Below are positions 27,061-40,154 of a stretch of DNA of 64,000 bases, piece by piece. The notes beneath the pieces are model-generated. The model was not told the origin of the DNA. It ran no database searches and was given only the letters and a program-made list of their open reading frames with translations. Numbering within the stretch: the stretch's first letter is position 1; each line of letters starts with the position of its first letter. This DNA is from Rhopalosiphum padi (lineage: Eukaryota > Arthropoda > Insecta > Hemiptera > Aphididae), in contig NC_083597.1 in the NCBI RefSeq assembly GCF_020882245.1, positions 50,322,152 to 50,386,151 of the forward strand. The letters are read 5' to 3'. The translations under genes and the position numbers were made by a program.

Positions 27061-27765
27061 TTTTTAGTGTATTTATTTTTATTTATGTGTACCTATAACA
27101 TTTTTTATTGCAAATTAAAGAGAATGTATAACCTAACCTACAGCATTCCTCGTGAGTTTTTTTTTTAATAGCGATTAAAAAATATCAAAAATATATATTA
27201 TATAGGTATTATAATTTTACAAAAAAAATATATTTTTTAGACTTTTGAAGATTGCAGTTTTCCAAAATTAGATACAAACATTTGTCCGTTAGTGATTTTA
27301 GTTAAAAAATAGTTGTAGAGATTTGATACTTTTTTTAGAAACACCTCCAACATGGGATAATTTTATCATTATACATTTTATTATTTATTATTCATAATTC
27401 AATTTTAAAAACATTTATAAGTTATTTATACTATGAAATTGTTAATTGTTATACTGTTATACTGTTATAATAATATTGCCTTATATTAGTAAGTTAATAA
27501 CATAATAATAATGATAATATTATAATAAATTTGTGATTTTTGATAAAAATGAATTTAATCTACCGTATTACTAAGAGTAGTAGAAGTATATTATAAAATA
27601 TCGTATTGAAGTAGAGGATGACTCTGCTTAAAATCGTATTTTATGTGCAATGATTTATTATTTAAATATTAAATTCAAAAGAGCATACTCACTTTATTTT
27701 TTTCTATAATACAATATATTTTCAAATTTTTGATATTGCTTGTTTTATTAAATTTAAGAAGTGTC
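27061..27765. other. AT-rich non-coding DNA
   Basis: Nothing supported beyond A/T runs. Confidence 0.5.
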
Positions 27766-27768
27766 CCG

Positions 27769-28213
27769 TGAAGATACAAATTTGAAGTTTTTTAAATGAG
27801 AAAACCCCTTTTCTATCATGCATTATTTAACGAATCCTTATTCTGAACAATTTAATGGATCAAAGTTCAAATTCGAATGCGTAGTTTTTTAATTATTTAA
27901 TTTTTTTACTCAGTATAATTAAAGGTCTATGATAATTGATTTGGAAGATTTGCGAATAATTATAAAATATAAGTATTCTATCAATGTTTATTAATATAAA
28001 TTAAATGTTTATTTAAATACAATAAATAAAGGGGATCTTTTTAACAAATAAATGTTTATATTATTACAAGACACTTCTTAAGTGTACTAAAAATTATCAA
28101 GAATTCAAAAATATGATCTTCGAGTAAATTTCAAAATTTCAAAAGTTAGAATTTGAATAAATGCATTATTAAAGAGAAAAATAGGGATGAGCATGTTTGG
28201 TGAATCACTCTGT
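27769..28213 (+). repeat. Dispersed repeat family B, copy 1
   Basis: Right end GGGATGAGCATGTTTGGTGA then ATCACTCTGT (28184-28213) matches the right end at 40124-40153 in 26 of 30 positions. An interior word, GAATGCGTAGTTTTT, corresponds to GAATGAGTAGTTTTC in the 39.8 kb copy and GAACGAGTAGTTTC in the 60.3 kb copy. The left edge is approximate. Likely a non-autonomous DNA element ending in ...CTCTGT(A). Confidence 0.5.
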
Positions 28214-30950
28214 TTATTATTACTTACAATAAAATATGTATGCTAGTAAAAACAAATCAAAGTATAATTCTACTAAATCTACATATGGATTGAAAAATTC
28301 ACTTGAAAAGTAAATAACACACATACGTATCAGAAGTGAAGTGCCAATACATTTTTATTCTGGACCATTTATTCAGGAACTTTCGCGTTCATTTAAACTA
28401 AAGTAAATGAGGATATATTCTTTAAATTTTTAGCACACAATATTTATATTATATATATTTTATTTAAACATGTTTATATATTATTAATTGTTATTGGCAA
28501 ATGTTATAATAAATATAAAGTTCTTTTATTTTATAAATAATTCTTATAAATATAGAGAGATGATTTCGTATTCAGTGGTTAGTTGGCTGAACTCACTATC
28601 ATCATCATAAAAATAAATTAAAATAGGTACAATAATAATTTAAAAGAATCTCGTTAAAATGATTATAAATCTTAATAAAAATATAAATGTCATATAATAT
28701 AATTATAAAAAAATTAACTTACTACATTAAAATTTAAAATATACTTTTGTGTATACAAAAAATAAAACTTATTTGATTATTTTGACTGATAGTCCAATGA
28801 GAAAGTCCATTTTAATTTAATTTACTGTATTAAGCTAACTCGCTATAAAAGATTGAAATTAATGTCAACTTGTAGAATCAAGAAAATGAATCAAAATTTA
28901 ATAACGTTTAATGTTATCTTAAAATAATTTAATAAAAAGAAGCTTACACTTTGTATGGTACCTTATTTATATAATGCATTTCTAATAAAACAGATTTACA
29001 CTTAACTTAAAAACGTATTATATGACGTATACTTTTGACAATTAAAATACTATATAGGTACTGATATCGATTATAGTAAGTTTAAATATAATTAATAAAT
29101 ATCTACGTGTAATTTAATTTATTACTCAATTTGTATTGTTTCAAAGAAAACTTTAAGATAAAATAAAGTATTTTTAAACGACTTCGTGTATTTCTAAGAT
29201 AAATAATATGGAATGAATCACTACGTAGGTATATCTAATGACCAATAATCATAGTACAAGAATTCTTAAGTAAGAAATATTTGTCTCTAGTATTTTTCTA
29301 TAGTTAAATTTAATAAGAATATTCCTTATAGATACTTAAAAACTTATACCACCGGACATTGGTCAGCAATACATTTAAAAAAATAAAAACTTAAAAACAA
29401 ATATATTTTACGTATAACCATTAATAATAATTATGAGATGCATATACAATACACATATTATGTATAAATTATGAATAAGACGTAATGGGATACTTTTTTG
29501 TCTTATAACCACTTGTTTTTAAATAATAATCTGATAAGCCTAAAGTTTAATAAAATATTTATGCTTATAAAATTATTAAGCATTTAAGATTATTGAAGAT
29601 TATTATTGGCTTGAAAACTTCCTTAGCTATTATAATCATTAAACACAATACAAACTAAAATACAAAAATTCAGTGTTAACCTGGGGAAAAAAATGACTTG
29701 AACAAAAAATACTTATTGTTTAATTAGATTTCAATAAAATCTGAAAAATATTTATACGTAACTACAATTTATAAAATAATAAAAAATTATATCCTAAATA
29801 GCCGAAGTTGTGTACAATAGAACAAAAGGAAAATAACAATACAGTATTAATGATTTTATTTTATGTTTATCTTTATAATACATATCTACTGTTTTTTGGT
29901 TTTTCAACCTTTTTTTTTTTATTCATATCAAGTTAAAAGTTTTTATATAATTATATTAAACACAGATAAAATATATTTAAAATTAGTCCAAATTGAATAA
30001 AATAAAATATTATTGGTCTGAAAATTATAATTTTATAAATTTTTTTAACATAAACATAGTTTAAAAAGCCAATCTTTTATCAGATATATTTTTCAATTAC
30101 ATAAACATTTTATTCTGTTGAGTGAAAATGGTTTTAATTAAATCTACGCCGTATTTTATTTCTGATAGATTTATTACTTTTCAGCAAATAAATCAATTAT
30201 TTTTTTAGAATAAAAGGTACTGTTTTAATCCCACCAAGATGGTATATTTGTAAAGATATTATGCAAACATATAACGACATGTAATTTAAATATTTATGAC
30301 AAGATATTATTATGTTAAATCTTGTGTTTATATAAATATCGGTATCTGAATAATTGAATTATTATAATGGTATGACAATACTAAATATTGTATTTACATT
30401 TATTAGAATGGTAATATTATTTTTTAACCCCAACAAATACTATAACAATAAACGTCTATAGACAACAGACGATTGTCAGTCATATATGTACTCGTAGATC
30501 GTAATAGGTATATATAATATAATTTATTTATGTAGAATATGTATACTGATGTACGAGTATGTGTTTAATGTATTTAAATCGAAGATTCATGTTGAAACTC
30601 ATTGACTCAATATGATATTTTTATACTGTAATTGTATGTTATTAGTGTTTCACTGAATTTGTCATAATTTGTTCCAACGAACCGTTGACTCCTCTTCATA
30701 TCCATCTGCCATCACCTGTCTAAACTACCACACTCCAATAATAAATTGACTATTTTAGTATTATGAATGAGTAATTAAGCTTATTTACATAAATTAACTA
30801 TAAATTGACTACACTTGAATAATTTAATTATCAAAAAAGGTAAATTCAACATTTTTTTTTTCGTACCTATTTCAAGTTTGTATAGGTAAACCTAAAAATC
30901 TAAAATTACTGTGAAATTGATAACTGAAAATAACAAAAAGTGATAACTAA
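28214..30950. other. AT-rich non-coding DNA
   Basis: No frame, structure or repeat boundary supported. Confidence 0.5.
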
Positions 30951-31261
30951 GGCTGTGAATTTGTAATAAATTGCATATTCAAATAGCAAATAGGCAAATA
31001 GCATTACTAAAGAATTAATAAACTTTAAGATCAAAATCAAAATCAAAATTCAAATTAAACCAACTTTTTATTAAAAAAATACATTTTTACGTATATAATA
31101 TACTAATATCAATATAAATATAAAAATTAAATTAAAAACTATTTTAAGTGCATTTTGTACTATAATTTATGACATTTTAAATGTATTTTTTGCATTTTAA
31201 GTACGTTTTATATTGCATTTTTTAACATTTTAAGTTTTTTTAGTGCATTAAATTCACAGCC
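30951..31261. mobile_element. Candidate MITE with 12-bp terminal inverted repeats
   Basis: GGCTGTGAATTT at 30951 and AAATTCACAGCC ending at 31261 are perfect inverted repeats. The 4-bp word CTAA flanks both sides (30947-30950, 31262-31265) and may be a short target duplication or coincidence. The 311-bp interior is AT-rich and non-coding, with GCATTTTAAGT-type repeats near the right end. The superfamily is not assigned. Confidence 0.65.
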
Positions 31262-31265
31262 CTAA

Positions 31266-31936
31266 GCTAGTTAAATCGTTCCAAAGTCATATCCTAAAAT
31301 ATTAAGTATCTAGGATGAAAAAAAGTTATCATTGTATATTAATTATTGATTACATAGGTACTACAATATTATATTGAACATTATAAAAAGTTAAGACTTA
31401 CCATGTGGTCATAATAATTCGACACATTTGCTTAATATCACCGTATTTTTTTTTTTATTTTTTTTTTTCGTCAAGCGTAATTCAATAAAATAGTATCTCT
31501 TAATAGTATTACAGTAAAATTACGCTAAAAGAGACTCTGAAAAAAACTGAAATCTGCATATAACTAATTTTTGATCCTGTCAAAACTGCATAATATATAA
31601 GATTTAATATTACATATTATATATAACTACGTCCTACATATTAAAAAAAAAGTCTATTAAACGGAATCTGCGTAGCGGAATTCGTTTTTAATTATACATA
31701 ATATTATATTATATTTACTAAATAAAATTAAAATTCTCATTAAATCTTGTCAAATGACATTAGTTCTTTTATTAGTTCTATTTAATTTTTTCACAATTAA
31801 ATACATGATGGTTTCACTGAGAAAAACGCACGGGTTGGCTCAAAAATTAATTAGTAAGTCTGACAATTTTATAATTATATAGTTGTATACCTGCCTACCT
31901 ATTATTATTAGTGTGTTTCATGTGTTTTAAATATCG
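31266..31936. other. AT-rich non-coding DNA
   Basis: Includes poly-T runs at 31448-31468 and a mildly GC-richer segment around 31660-31690. Nothing assignable. Confidence 0.45.
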
Positions 31937-31937
31937 T

Positions 31938-32010
31938 AGGGTGACCATAAATTTATTAATTAAATTTATAAATTTTAGTTACCCGCCTAAATATAATAAT
32001 ATAAAAATGT
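31938..32010 (-). mobile_element. Possible terminal fragment of a DNA transposon
   Basis: AGGGTGACCATAAATTT followed by AT-rich sequence and TTAGTTACCCGCC, an imperfect inverted arrangement. GGTGACCATA also starts the repeat-like block at 42405. It lies just downstream of the hAT transposase relic and may be its end. Confidence 0.3.
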
Positions 32011-32220
32011 TCAATCATGTATTAATGCAGCTGATATTGCCAATAAATGTTTTTTTTTCACTTTTGTAGTATATTGTTTTATATCTGAACGTTCGCCATG
32101 TACTGTAGAAAATACCGATTTACGTATCGTATAATATATTTTTCCAACTCCATCGGCATTTTTTATAAAAGGAAATTCTGATTTTAAATCTGAAGTGAAA
32201 ACGCACCGTCTTTTTGGCAT
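32011..32220 (-). pseudogene. hAT transposase N-terminal region, relic
   Basis: A 69-residue frame from ATG at 32220: it begins MPKRRCVFTSDLKSEFPFIK and contains FSTVHGERSDIKQY and a C-terminal KKKH. This is the N-terminal BED-type zinc-finger region seen in many hAT-derived transposases: MPKRRC.F...L..EFPF, then C..C...FS..HGG.SDIK.H...K.H. Here the two zinc-binding cysteines are gone (YYTIRKS) and the first His has become Tyr, so the finger cannot form. The rest of the transposase is absent. The identification rests on motif recall, and the frame is too short to be an active gene. Confidence 0.7.
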
Positions 32221-32229
32221 TTTGAGAAC

Positions 32230-33225
32230 AAATTATTATCGAATCGTAGTGAATCGTACCGTCAATTTTAAATTATACCATTACGTCACTACGACTACAC
32301 TGAACGTCTGCCATGCACTCCACAATCATGTAAAAATATTTATAAGTTATAACAAACAATATTTATAATTTTACATATATATATATATATAATTGTGGAC
32401 ATTATAAAATATAAATAGATATTATGGTCTGCGACATGCAAACTTTTGACAATAAATTGGCTGTGGCAAGTGAGATTGTACTTGTTTAGGCGATGACATC
32501 GCCACACGACGATATAATAATATTGTTATGTACGTTTTACGTTGCCGACAACAATGTGAAATTACTCGTATTAGTTTTATATTTTATATTCACAGCATTT
32601 ATAGTCAAAATAAAAATCCAATAATACCACTGAAAAGAATAGATTCAAATATTCTGTTGTATATTGTCAAACAAAAAATTGTAGAAAAACGTTCTTTTTT
32701 AAAAAAATAATTTCAAAAAGTTATTAAGTAACAGTAAGGGTAAAACGGAATTAATACGTAATAGATTTGAAAACATGTTGATTTGTTCATAATATAAGTA
32801 TGCTAAAAATAATGTGCTATAGTTATATAAATTTAATCACATAAGGCTTCAAACAGTTTCAATGACTTGAACATTTTTTCTTTCAAAATTAATAAAAATG
32901 ATCTAGTGAATATTATAATTTATACTAAGTTATTATTACTTGAGTAAGGACTTATATTGATAATATAAATGATATATTTTACACACCATAAATCATTAAA
33001 TCTTTAAATAAAATTACATATTTTTGTTCTATTTTGTTTATGTATTTTTTACAAGGTCTTATAAATGTATTATTATTTTTTTTATTATTGCTTATTTAGT
33101 TATCAATAATAATCAAATTATATCACGTAACCATGTATATACCTATATAAATCGATAAAATAAAATAAAATGTCAGTATTTTATATATTACAGTTGTAAC
33201 TTAAAGTGTCATAATAGTAGATATA
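32230..33225. other. AT-rich non-coding DNA
   Basis: A (TA)n run at 32374-32391 and a 60-codon lysine/isoleucine-rich + frame at 32528-32710 with no recognisable product. Nothing else. Confidence 0.45.
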
Positions 33226-33625
33226 GTATTCGTAGTTGCGGTGGTGGTGGTAGTGGTGGTTATCTTGCCGTCATTTTTTCTTTCTTTTTTTTGTCACGCT
33301 GTCGGATAACAAATGGACTTTGTTCTTTTTACCTTTTCCACGATAACTCTTTGCATTTTTTTTTTTTATTTTATTTCTGTATAATCCAACGGTCAGATAC
33401 AGTTGTGGCGGCGGTGCGGTGTCATTGTAAGTACTTAGTAGGCCAAATTGTATTTGGTGGTAGTAAAGTCGCGGTGGAAGGTTGAAAATAAGGAACGTTC
33501 TCGGTGTGTTTCCGGTGAGCTGTACGCTCGATGCGGCGCACCCCCAGCTCCCGGAAAAGCGTTTCCGGACCGTTCGGAGTCAATTTCCCAAGTCTCACGT
33601 CCCGTCAGTTTCTTGGGAATGGTTA
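33226..33625. promoter_or_regulatory. GC-rich island, possible regulatory sequence or untranslated exon
   Basis: GGT-rich run at 33238-33260 (GCGGTGGTGGTGGTAGTGG), a GGCGGCGGTGCGG stretch at 33407-33419, and a CG-rich segment at 33520-33605 with the near-palindrome CCGGAAAAGCGTTTCCGG. Three overlapping frames of 64-73 codons on both strands have no family resemblance and likely reflect base composition. Confidence 0.3.
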
Positions 33626-33629
33626 GCAT

Positions 33630-34326
33630 TATAGCACTATTGTTTAGTTATCATAATATTATTATGTAGTATAATGACGAAGTGCCGTCGGTGGATGATC
33701 TCTTCACACACAAGACCACATGTCTGTCAAATAAAACGGTGTAATGAAATATTTGTATAACATCTAAAGGCTAAAATTCTTTTAACGCAGTAAAAAAATA
33801 TTCAAACCTTATCTCGAAAATAAGCAATGCGTCAATACATATAAATAGTACTTTGAATACTACTCACAGCTACTCATATAATATGCGTTAAATGAACTTG
33901 ACAAAAGACGAAATCATCGACTATTAATAATACGTTTAATCTTAAATTTATTATTAATTAATATTTATTATTATTATATATGCTTTAGTATCAGATAGAC
34001 AATTATGGTCGTGAATGTGAGATTTGAGAAACAATAGATGACTGTATGGGTATTATAAGAGTATTTAATTTCAAGTTGCCTGCGATGTATTCTCTCTCGG
34101 ATTTTCCTCACTTAACCATTGTGTCAACAACTGTCAATATAATATGTTTTGTTCATCACCTAGGTATGATTATTGTTTATAATAATTAATTAATTAATTC
34201 TTATCAAAAATGAAATATTAAAACTATAAAATCACGCTTACATCTGTACCTATATTTACATACACAATATGAAAATAATGTAAAAAGTTTTTATTTTTTT
34301 TTCAACAATCGCTTATAATTAGTAAA
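33630..34326. other. AT-rich non-coding DNA
   Basis: No supported feature. Confidence 0.45.
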
Positions 34327-34328
34327 TA

Positions 34329-34633
34329 CTCTGTCTCAAATATTAATTTATCTCAGTCACCCATTTTTGTCCAGTTCTGTCAGATCCATAAATTAAATCA
34401 GATTTCGTCGACTTTTATCGTCAGCTCTCGTTTTCGACAATTGGCCATGCCGAAAAATTGTCTGACCGCGTTAATCTCAGCAAAATACAAGGTAGGCTAG
34501 GTGGTTGATAGAATAATAATGTTAAATTCCCGAGAGCGCGTCACTCGGCGGGACGTGTAGACACACCCATTTCTGTCAGCTTGCGCAGAAGTCCGCCACC
34601 TGACATAACTATTTTTTTTTTTTTGAGACAGAG
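34329..34633. mobile_element. Tc1/mariner-type MITE with TA target duplication
   Basis: Perfect 12-bp terminal inverted repeats: CTCTGTCTCAAA at 34329 and TTTGAGACAGAG ending at 34633. Each is flanked by TA (34327-34328, 34634-34635), as expected for Tc1/mariner insertion. The 305-bp interior is much GC-richer than its surroundings and has no coding frame; a T12 run precedes the right repeat. Confidence 0.8.
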
Positions 34634-34635
34634 TA

Positions 34636-35400
34636 TAATAAAATATATTATTTTTAGTAATTTTGACTTTTTAACTAATAGGTACATAGAACAATGTACG
34701 GACATAATTCTTATTTTTAAAGTTTTAATCCAGATAGCCCTGATATTTTTTGAAGCATTTCAATACCTAATCTAAAGTGTTTTTTTTTTATTATTATTAA
34801 CAGTATGACCGCTAGGTCAATCTCGTACATTATAATATAAATATATAATATGCACTTAAGTGTATAAACATACAAAATTCGATTTGCTTACCGACGAATG
34901 TACATTTAATGGTCGTTGGCGTAGCCATTTAGTTGTCATCTACATTAACAGTAAGTAATAATATACCTAGTGTAATACGGTTCCGTGCACTTCACCAATT
35001 GCGCTGGTTGGTGGCAGAGAGTAGAGTTCCGACGCGACATGCACCACCCTAGTGGTCCACTAAACGTTTCTATTATTCTCGAAATTACATTTTAATTATT
35101 TATTTTTCATTATAATAATGGAAATAAAGGTGAAATCACATGCGGGGTGGGGAAATTATAAAACTGCCAGCCACCTCGTTAAATATTTAAATTACCGACT
35201 GCAACGACGATGACGTTTAAGTGTGAATATTTTCATAGAATGGTTAAGATTATAAACAAATACAATTAAAATCATTTATAACTACAATATCATAATATTT
35301 TAAATAAGAATTAATTTGTTAATGCGTATTTCTCAGCAGGTTCATCGTTTTATTGTCATCCGTCCGGGTGGAAATATCAATGGCATGCACTCATTTTTTT
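34636..35400. other. Mixed non-coding DNA with a GC-richer patch at 34900-35065
   Basis: The patch contains GCGCTGGTTGGTGGCAGAG, CCGACGCGACATGC and ACCACCCTAGTGG. No open frame or element ends. It may be regulatory or part of an old repeat. Confidence 0.3.
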
Positions 35401-37185
35401 TTTTTTTTTACTTCAATATACAGAATATTTAAAAAAAAACAAAATATGTGGTTGATATGTTTTATTAATATTTTTAGTGTTATACAAACACAAATATTTA
35501 TATAAAATATAATCTATACACATGACGTGTTTAAATTTAAATTATGCAAATTATTGCAACGTTAAAATTGTACAATATATTGATATCGATTTATATTAAA
35601 TATAGATTTATCTCTAACGTGGATTGTATCACAGTGATTCAATTCTACAGATGTATGTATAATGTATGTAATAATATTATTATAACTATTGTCAAGAATT
35701 CGTAAACAAAAATATAAAATGTTTTTGTTTTTAATCAGCGCCCAATGCAATGATTATTATTATATTTTATAACTCGCTAGCATACATTGTATTGATATTA
35801 TTTAGTCGTAATTCAGACAGTAATTCTGACATTTATTATTTAATAAGATTAAGGTGTGTGTGTATAAATAATATTATTTTATAATTTAAATATTTTTGCT
35901 TGTATAACAATATAACATAGGTAATCGGTACATTATTATCACATTGACTTGAACAAAATAAACTCTAACGTCGTCCTGGCCATAGAACATTAGTATTTAA
36001 TATACTATTTCGAGGGGTTGTAACGACATCTTTTGAGAATCAAATCTGCATTTTTATGACACTAATATGTTATTTTTTCCACAGTAATGGTTTTATTTAA
36101 ACGTTTTTGTAATATATCTAAATCGAGTATAAAATATTACAGCTGTGGCAAAAAAAAAAAAACCACAGTTGTCAGTTGTTGTCACTAAGATCGTATTATG
36201 TATTATGTATGATACATTTATGTATGCTATAATGTCAAAACGTTGGTCAATGGAAGTACCTATTCTATATACTTTTTCTTACGTCCCTATTCGGAAATTT
36301 ACAGAGGTATTAAATATTATATGATCGAACTGATCAAGCGATTTGTTTTTACAACTGCTGACAGCTTACGTGGATAAAATTTAATATTATTCACATGTTG
36401 GTCTGAAACGTTCACAGTTTGGAATAATATTTTCGATAACTATTTTGAAGTTTTTTATAAAACTCTGTAAAAGCTGAGAATTTATTTGAATACGATGTCG
36501 TATGAAACGTCCGAAAATTTAACGTTAAAACAACATGAATAGAATACTATTAAAACAAAAACTAAATACGTTATTTTAAAATAACCAATAGATGTGTACC
36601 ATGCAGCTGAAAGCCTAATAAAGTAATGAGCATGTGTTATTGTCGGTTACACGTGTTATACTGCCAGTTCACCGGTCATTATTTACACTTTTCGACATGA
36701 TCCTCGGTTCACCATTACTTAATAAACTTTTACGCGCAAAAGCTCACTTTTTTTTTCCACCGGGCGTTTTGCGATAAATACTCATGCACGTACACCCACA
36801 TGTCAAAGACAGACTAAGGTCGGACAAAAGACACCGAACCGTATTACTTGTACGCGTTTATTCCAGAGGTTCCGTTTGTTGATGCTGCAATGCCCTTTCC
36901 TATATATTACGTAAATTCAAAAGACACTTAAAAATAATTAATTAATCTACAATATTTATTTAAAATAAAATAAAAAACGAATTACAGACAATATAATCGA
37001 AACGGCTTTAACTAAAAAAAAAAAATTATGATTTACGTCATATATTTATATAAATAAAAACTACTCCGATCATATTATAGAATTTAATATACATAACGTT
37101 TCAATTCAAAGCGCATATTAAATGTGTTATGTAATATAAAATAAAAAAATAAATTTTAATTTAAATATAAAAATAAAAATAAAAA
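35401..37185. other. AT-rich non-coding DNA
   Basis: A moderately GC-richer stretch at 36640-36900 (CCACCGGGCG, GGTCGGACAAAAGACACCG) carries nothing recognisable. Confidence 0.4.
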
Positions 37186-37187
37186 AA

Positions 37188-37345
37188 CATGCTAGTGTAC
37201 CACTTTGGTGTGCGCATTAGGTGTCGAGTGGATCACTATTATAATAGGTGTGTTAAATTTGAATTCAATGTTATAATATCATTGTATATGAAAATGATTC
37301 TAAGAGGAGACGATCTATCAACCTACAGTAGTATATTACAGCCTA
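37188..37345 (-). repeat. Dispersed repeat family A, right-end segment
   Basis: GGTGTCGAGTGGATCACTAT, then GGTGTGTTAAATTTGAATTC, then AATGATTCTAAGAGGAGACG. The reverse complement reads ...TATACAATGATA...ATTGAATTCAAATTTAACA..., matching 43722-43760 (TATACAATGATACCCGTC, ATTGGATTCAAATTTAGCA). Same orientation as the 42.0 kb copy and opposite to the 43.3 kb copy. A 66-codon frame at 37189 is a by-product. Confidence 0.65.
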
Positions 37346-37389
37346 ATTTTCTTCGTGATATGATTTTTTTTATATATCTATTAAAGTAA

Positions 37390-38695
37390 TTTATTTTATT
37401 TTTAATATTACAGTAGGTTGACAATTTTTCACGAAAATGTTGCATTTATTATATTAATATAATAATATGTATTTATACCATATTTTATAAACTTTTATTA
37501 AATAAAATTTTTCTATAAATAACGTGAAAAATAAAATAAAATTCATAATTTAAATAGATAGTGATAATATATATTATATTAATTTATTATTCTGAGTTAA
37601 TCAAATATTTTTTACGCAATTATCCATAATATCATAATAATGATCCATTTTTGAGATAATATTTCAACTATTACAATAAATTTAATACAACTTAAATCAA
37701 GAAGCACTGGGAATAATATATTCAATGAAAGATTTGTAAACTTTTTATAAAAATATAATAATTTTAATAAAAAAATGTAATAAGAAAACATAAATAAAAT
37801 GCATACAAAATGTAGTGATCTTATATTATACAAATAAGTTTTTCATTTATTACTATAAAATCTTAATTTTTTTCTCTCATTTATGGCGATCTACGCTAAA
37901 AAAGTCGTTCGACAATAACAAAATTAGTTTTATTATACTTATTGTTTCAAACAAAAATTACATTATTATTTTATTAACCGTGGATTTGGCTTATTAATCC
38001 GAAACAACTTTATTAATATTACTTTAGACTATGGTTTATTAGCTGATAAACTGAAACAAGTAGTTAATTCATATAATAATTAATGTGTATTAATGTATTA
38101 TAGATTTTTTTTTCGTAATGTTTCCTACCTAATAATATTGCAAAATTATGACGAATATGTGAAATAATTAAATATGTAACATTTTTTATGATTTTATATA
38201 ATTTAAAATGTAAAAATAAACTTATTAAAATATCCAATATAAAAATGAATCGTTGTCAAAAAAGCTAATTTTTCAGAATGTACATATATTTAATAGGGAA
38301 ATAATAGGTAAAATATTACTTTGATAATATAATGTATATTTAATATTAAGCGTAAAAAAAGCATTGATAATTGATTTACACATAATCTATAATATTATGT
38401 TATTTACATAGAATTACTTTTAACTTTATTTTTTAACTGGAAATTGGGCTTACGTGATGTTAGTATAAAAAGATACCTGATTCTTTTCTGAAAATATTGA
38501 TGTATTTAAATATATCTTAAAATATTCTTTTTAAGTACTTACATAATATTACTTCTTTGCTGAAGAACTCTCAAAATTTAAGAAAATAACAATTGTATAA
38601 TATTATTGCTTGTGTATTATATATACATTATATTTTTAGAGCAGTAAATTTTAAGTAATTTTATTTTCATAAACAATAAAATTGTATTATTGACT
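37390..38695. other. AT-rich non-coding DNA
   Basis: Frames at 37612-37833 (-) and 37815-37997 (+) have Phe/Ile/Tyr-rich products as expected by chance in this composition. Confidence 0.5.
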
Positions 38696-38700
38696 GATAT

Positions 38701-38817
38701 TTTTTTTTACATTTTTTATTGTAAAATATAAATAAGATGATTTACATATTATTAAAATGTTTACAATAAAGTATCTACCCCCTTTAAGCGCAATGCTTGT
38801 GATGGTGGTAGAGAGTT
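38701..38817 (-). mobile_element. Possible LINE 3' end
   Basis: On the minus strand, AACTCTCTACCACCATCACA and GCATTGCGCTTAAAGGGGG are followed by AATAAA-like words and an A-rich tail (the T8 at 38701-38708 on the + strand). A non-AT block ending in poly-A is what a retroposon 3' end looks like. I think the block recurs in insect LINEs, but this is from memory and not proven. Confidence 0.3.
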
Positions 38818-38819
38818 AC

Positions 38820-39685
38820 ATTACATAGTAAAATACAAAATACATACAAATTAAACCTAATATTAAATTAACATAGAATAAAACAGACAGTAACATAATA
38901 CAATTCTTATGTAACATTCAAAAATATTTTTAAACACTATGCCATGTTTTAATTAATTTAAACTATTAGTGAAAATAACCATAAATAAATATATAATATG
39001 ATATAAATTACTATATAATATATGAGTATATAGTTTAGAAATGTTCAGCCATTCATATATATTATAATTTTAATGATCTTTATGTTCAGCGATAGGGGCC
39101 ACATTCATATTTATACTAATTTATATACACGTAAATTTAAATTGACGTATATACCTGAGAAAAATAAATCCGGGTCTTAGTTTATTGTATTATATATACA
39201 ACCTTTATTTTGGTGCTAAGACCCTTTTACAACTATAGTACAGTAAAAAATAAATAAATAATGATGCTTAGCTGTCCCTTCATTTTAAGCACATAATATC
39301 ATTATGCACACGTCCAGACAAATAGGCAAATAATAGTGTACTTAATCCCAACAATACTGCGGCAGCCACTCAAAACCGATGTTCCATGAACGTTGGTAAA
39401 AACAAAACAATATTTCTCATCACTTATAAAAACAGCTTTATAATTGTCTGATAAATTTTGATTTTCCGTCAGATAAATATTTTAATATAAATACAGATTA
39501 GAAATAACAATATTGTAACGATTGTAAATACAACGTATAATGTATAATGTATAATAATAATTTACTAAGCATGATCCACTAATATTTTTTTATTTAATAA
39601 TTTATTTAATTGAATTCTGATTTTTTTAAATTTTTAAGTACAATATTTGAATACCAAATTTTCAATTTTTCTAGATTTTTTGTGC
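38820..39685. other. Mostly AT-rich non-coding DNA
   Basis: 39270-39400 is less biased (GCACACGTCCAGAC, ACTGCGGCAGCCAC) without frame or boundary. Nothing assignable. Confidence 0.4.
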
Positions 39686-39689
39686 TGTT

Positions 39690-40153
39690 TACGGTGCCCT
39701 TCTGATGGCGATAAAAACTTCAGCTTTTAAGAAAAACCCTTCATTTGTTTACTATGAATTATTATTTAGATGATATATTTTTTTTATTAAATTGATATAC
39801 CTAATTTAAAGTTTGAATGAGTAGTTTTCTCATTATTAAAATATATATTTAAGATAATAGTGCTTAACAAAAGTTTAAAAAAAATATTAAATAGTAGTTA
39901 GATATCAGATATAATATTTTTTATACTTTGACCAATTATTTTATAAATTATTTAATTATCAATAGTTATGGAGTTATATAAATTATTAAATTGTTTAAAT
40001 TACGATAGCCAATTAATATCTCACTAACACTGTTTTTTGTATACACAGTTAAATATCACTTAAATATACTTAAAAATTCCAAAAATGCGATGGCAAATAA
40101 TTGTCGTATCAAAGAAGAAAAACGGGGTGAACATGCTTAGTGAATCACTCTGT
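39690..40153 (+). repeat. Dispersed repeat family B, copy 2
   Basis: Right end GGGGTGAACATGCTTAGTGA then ATCACTCTGT (40124-40153), nearly the same as the end at 28213. Interior GTTTGAATGAGTAGTTTTC matches the other two copies. The left edge (near TTTACGGTGCCCTTCTGATG) is approximate. Confidence 0.5.
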
Positions 40154-40154
40154 A

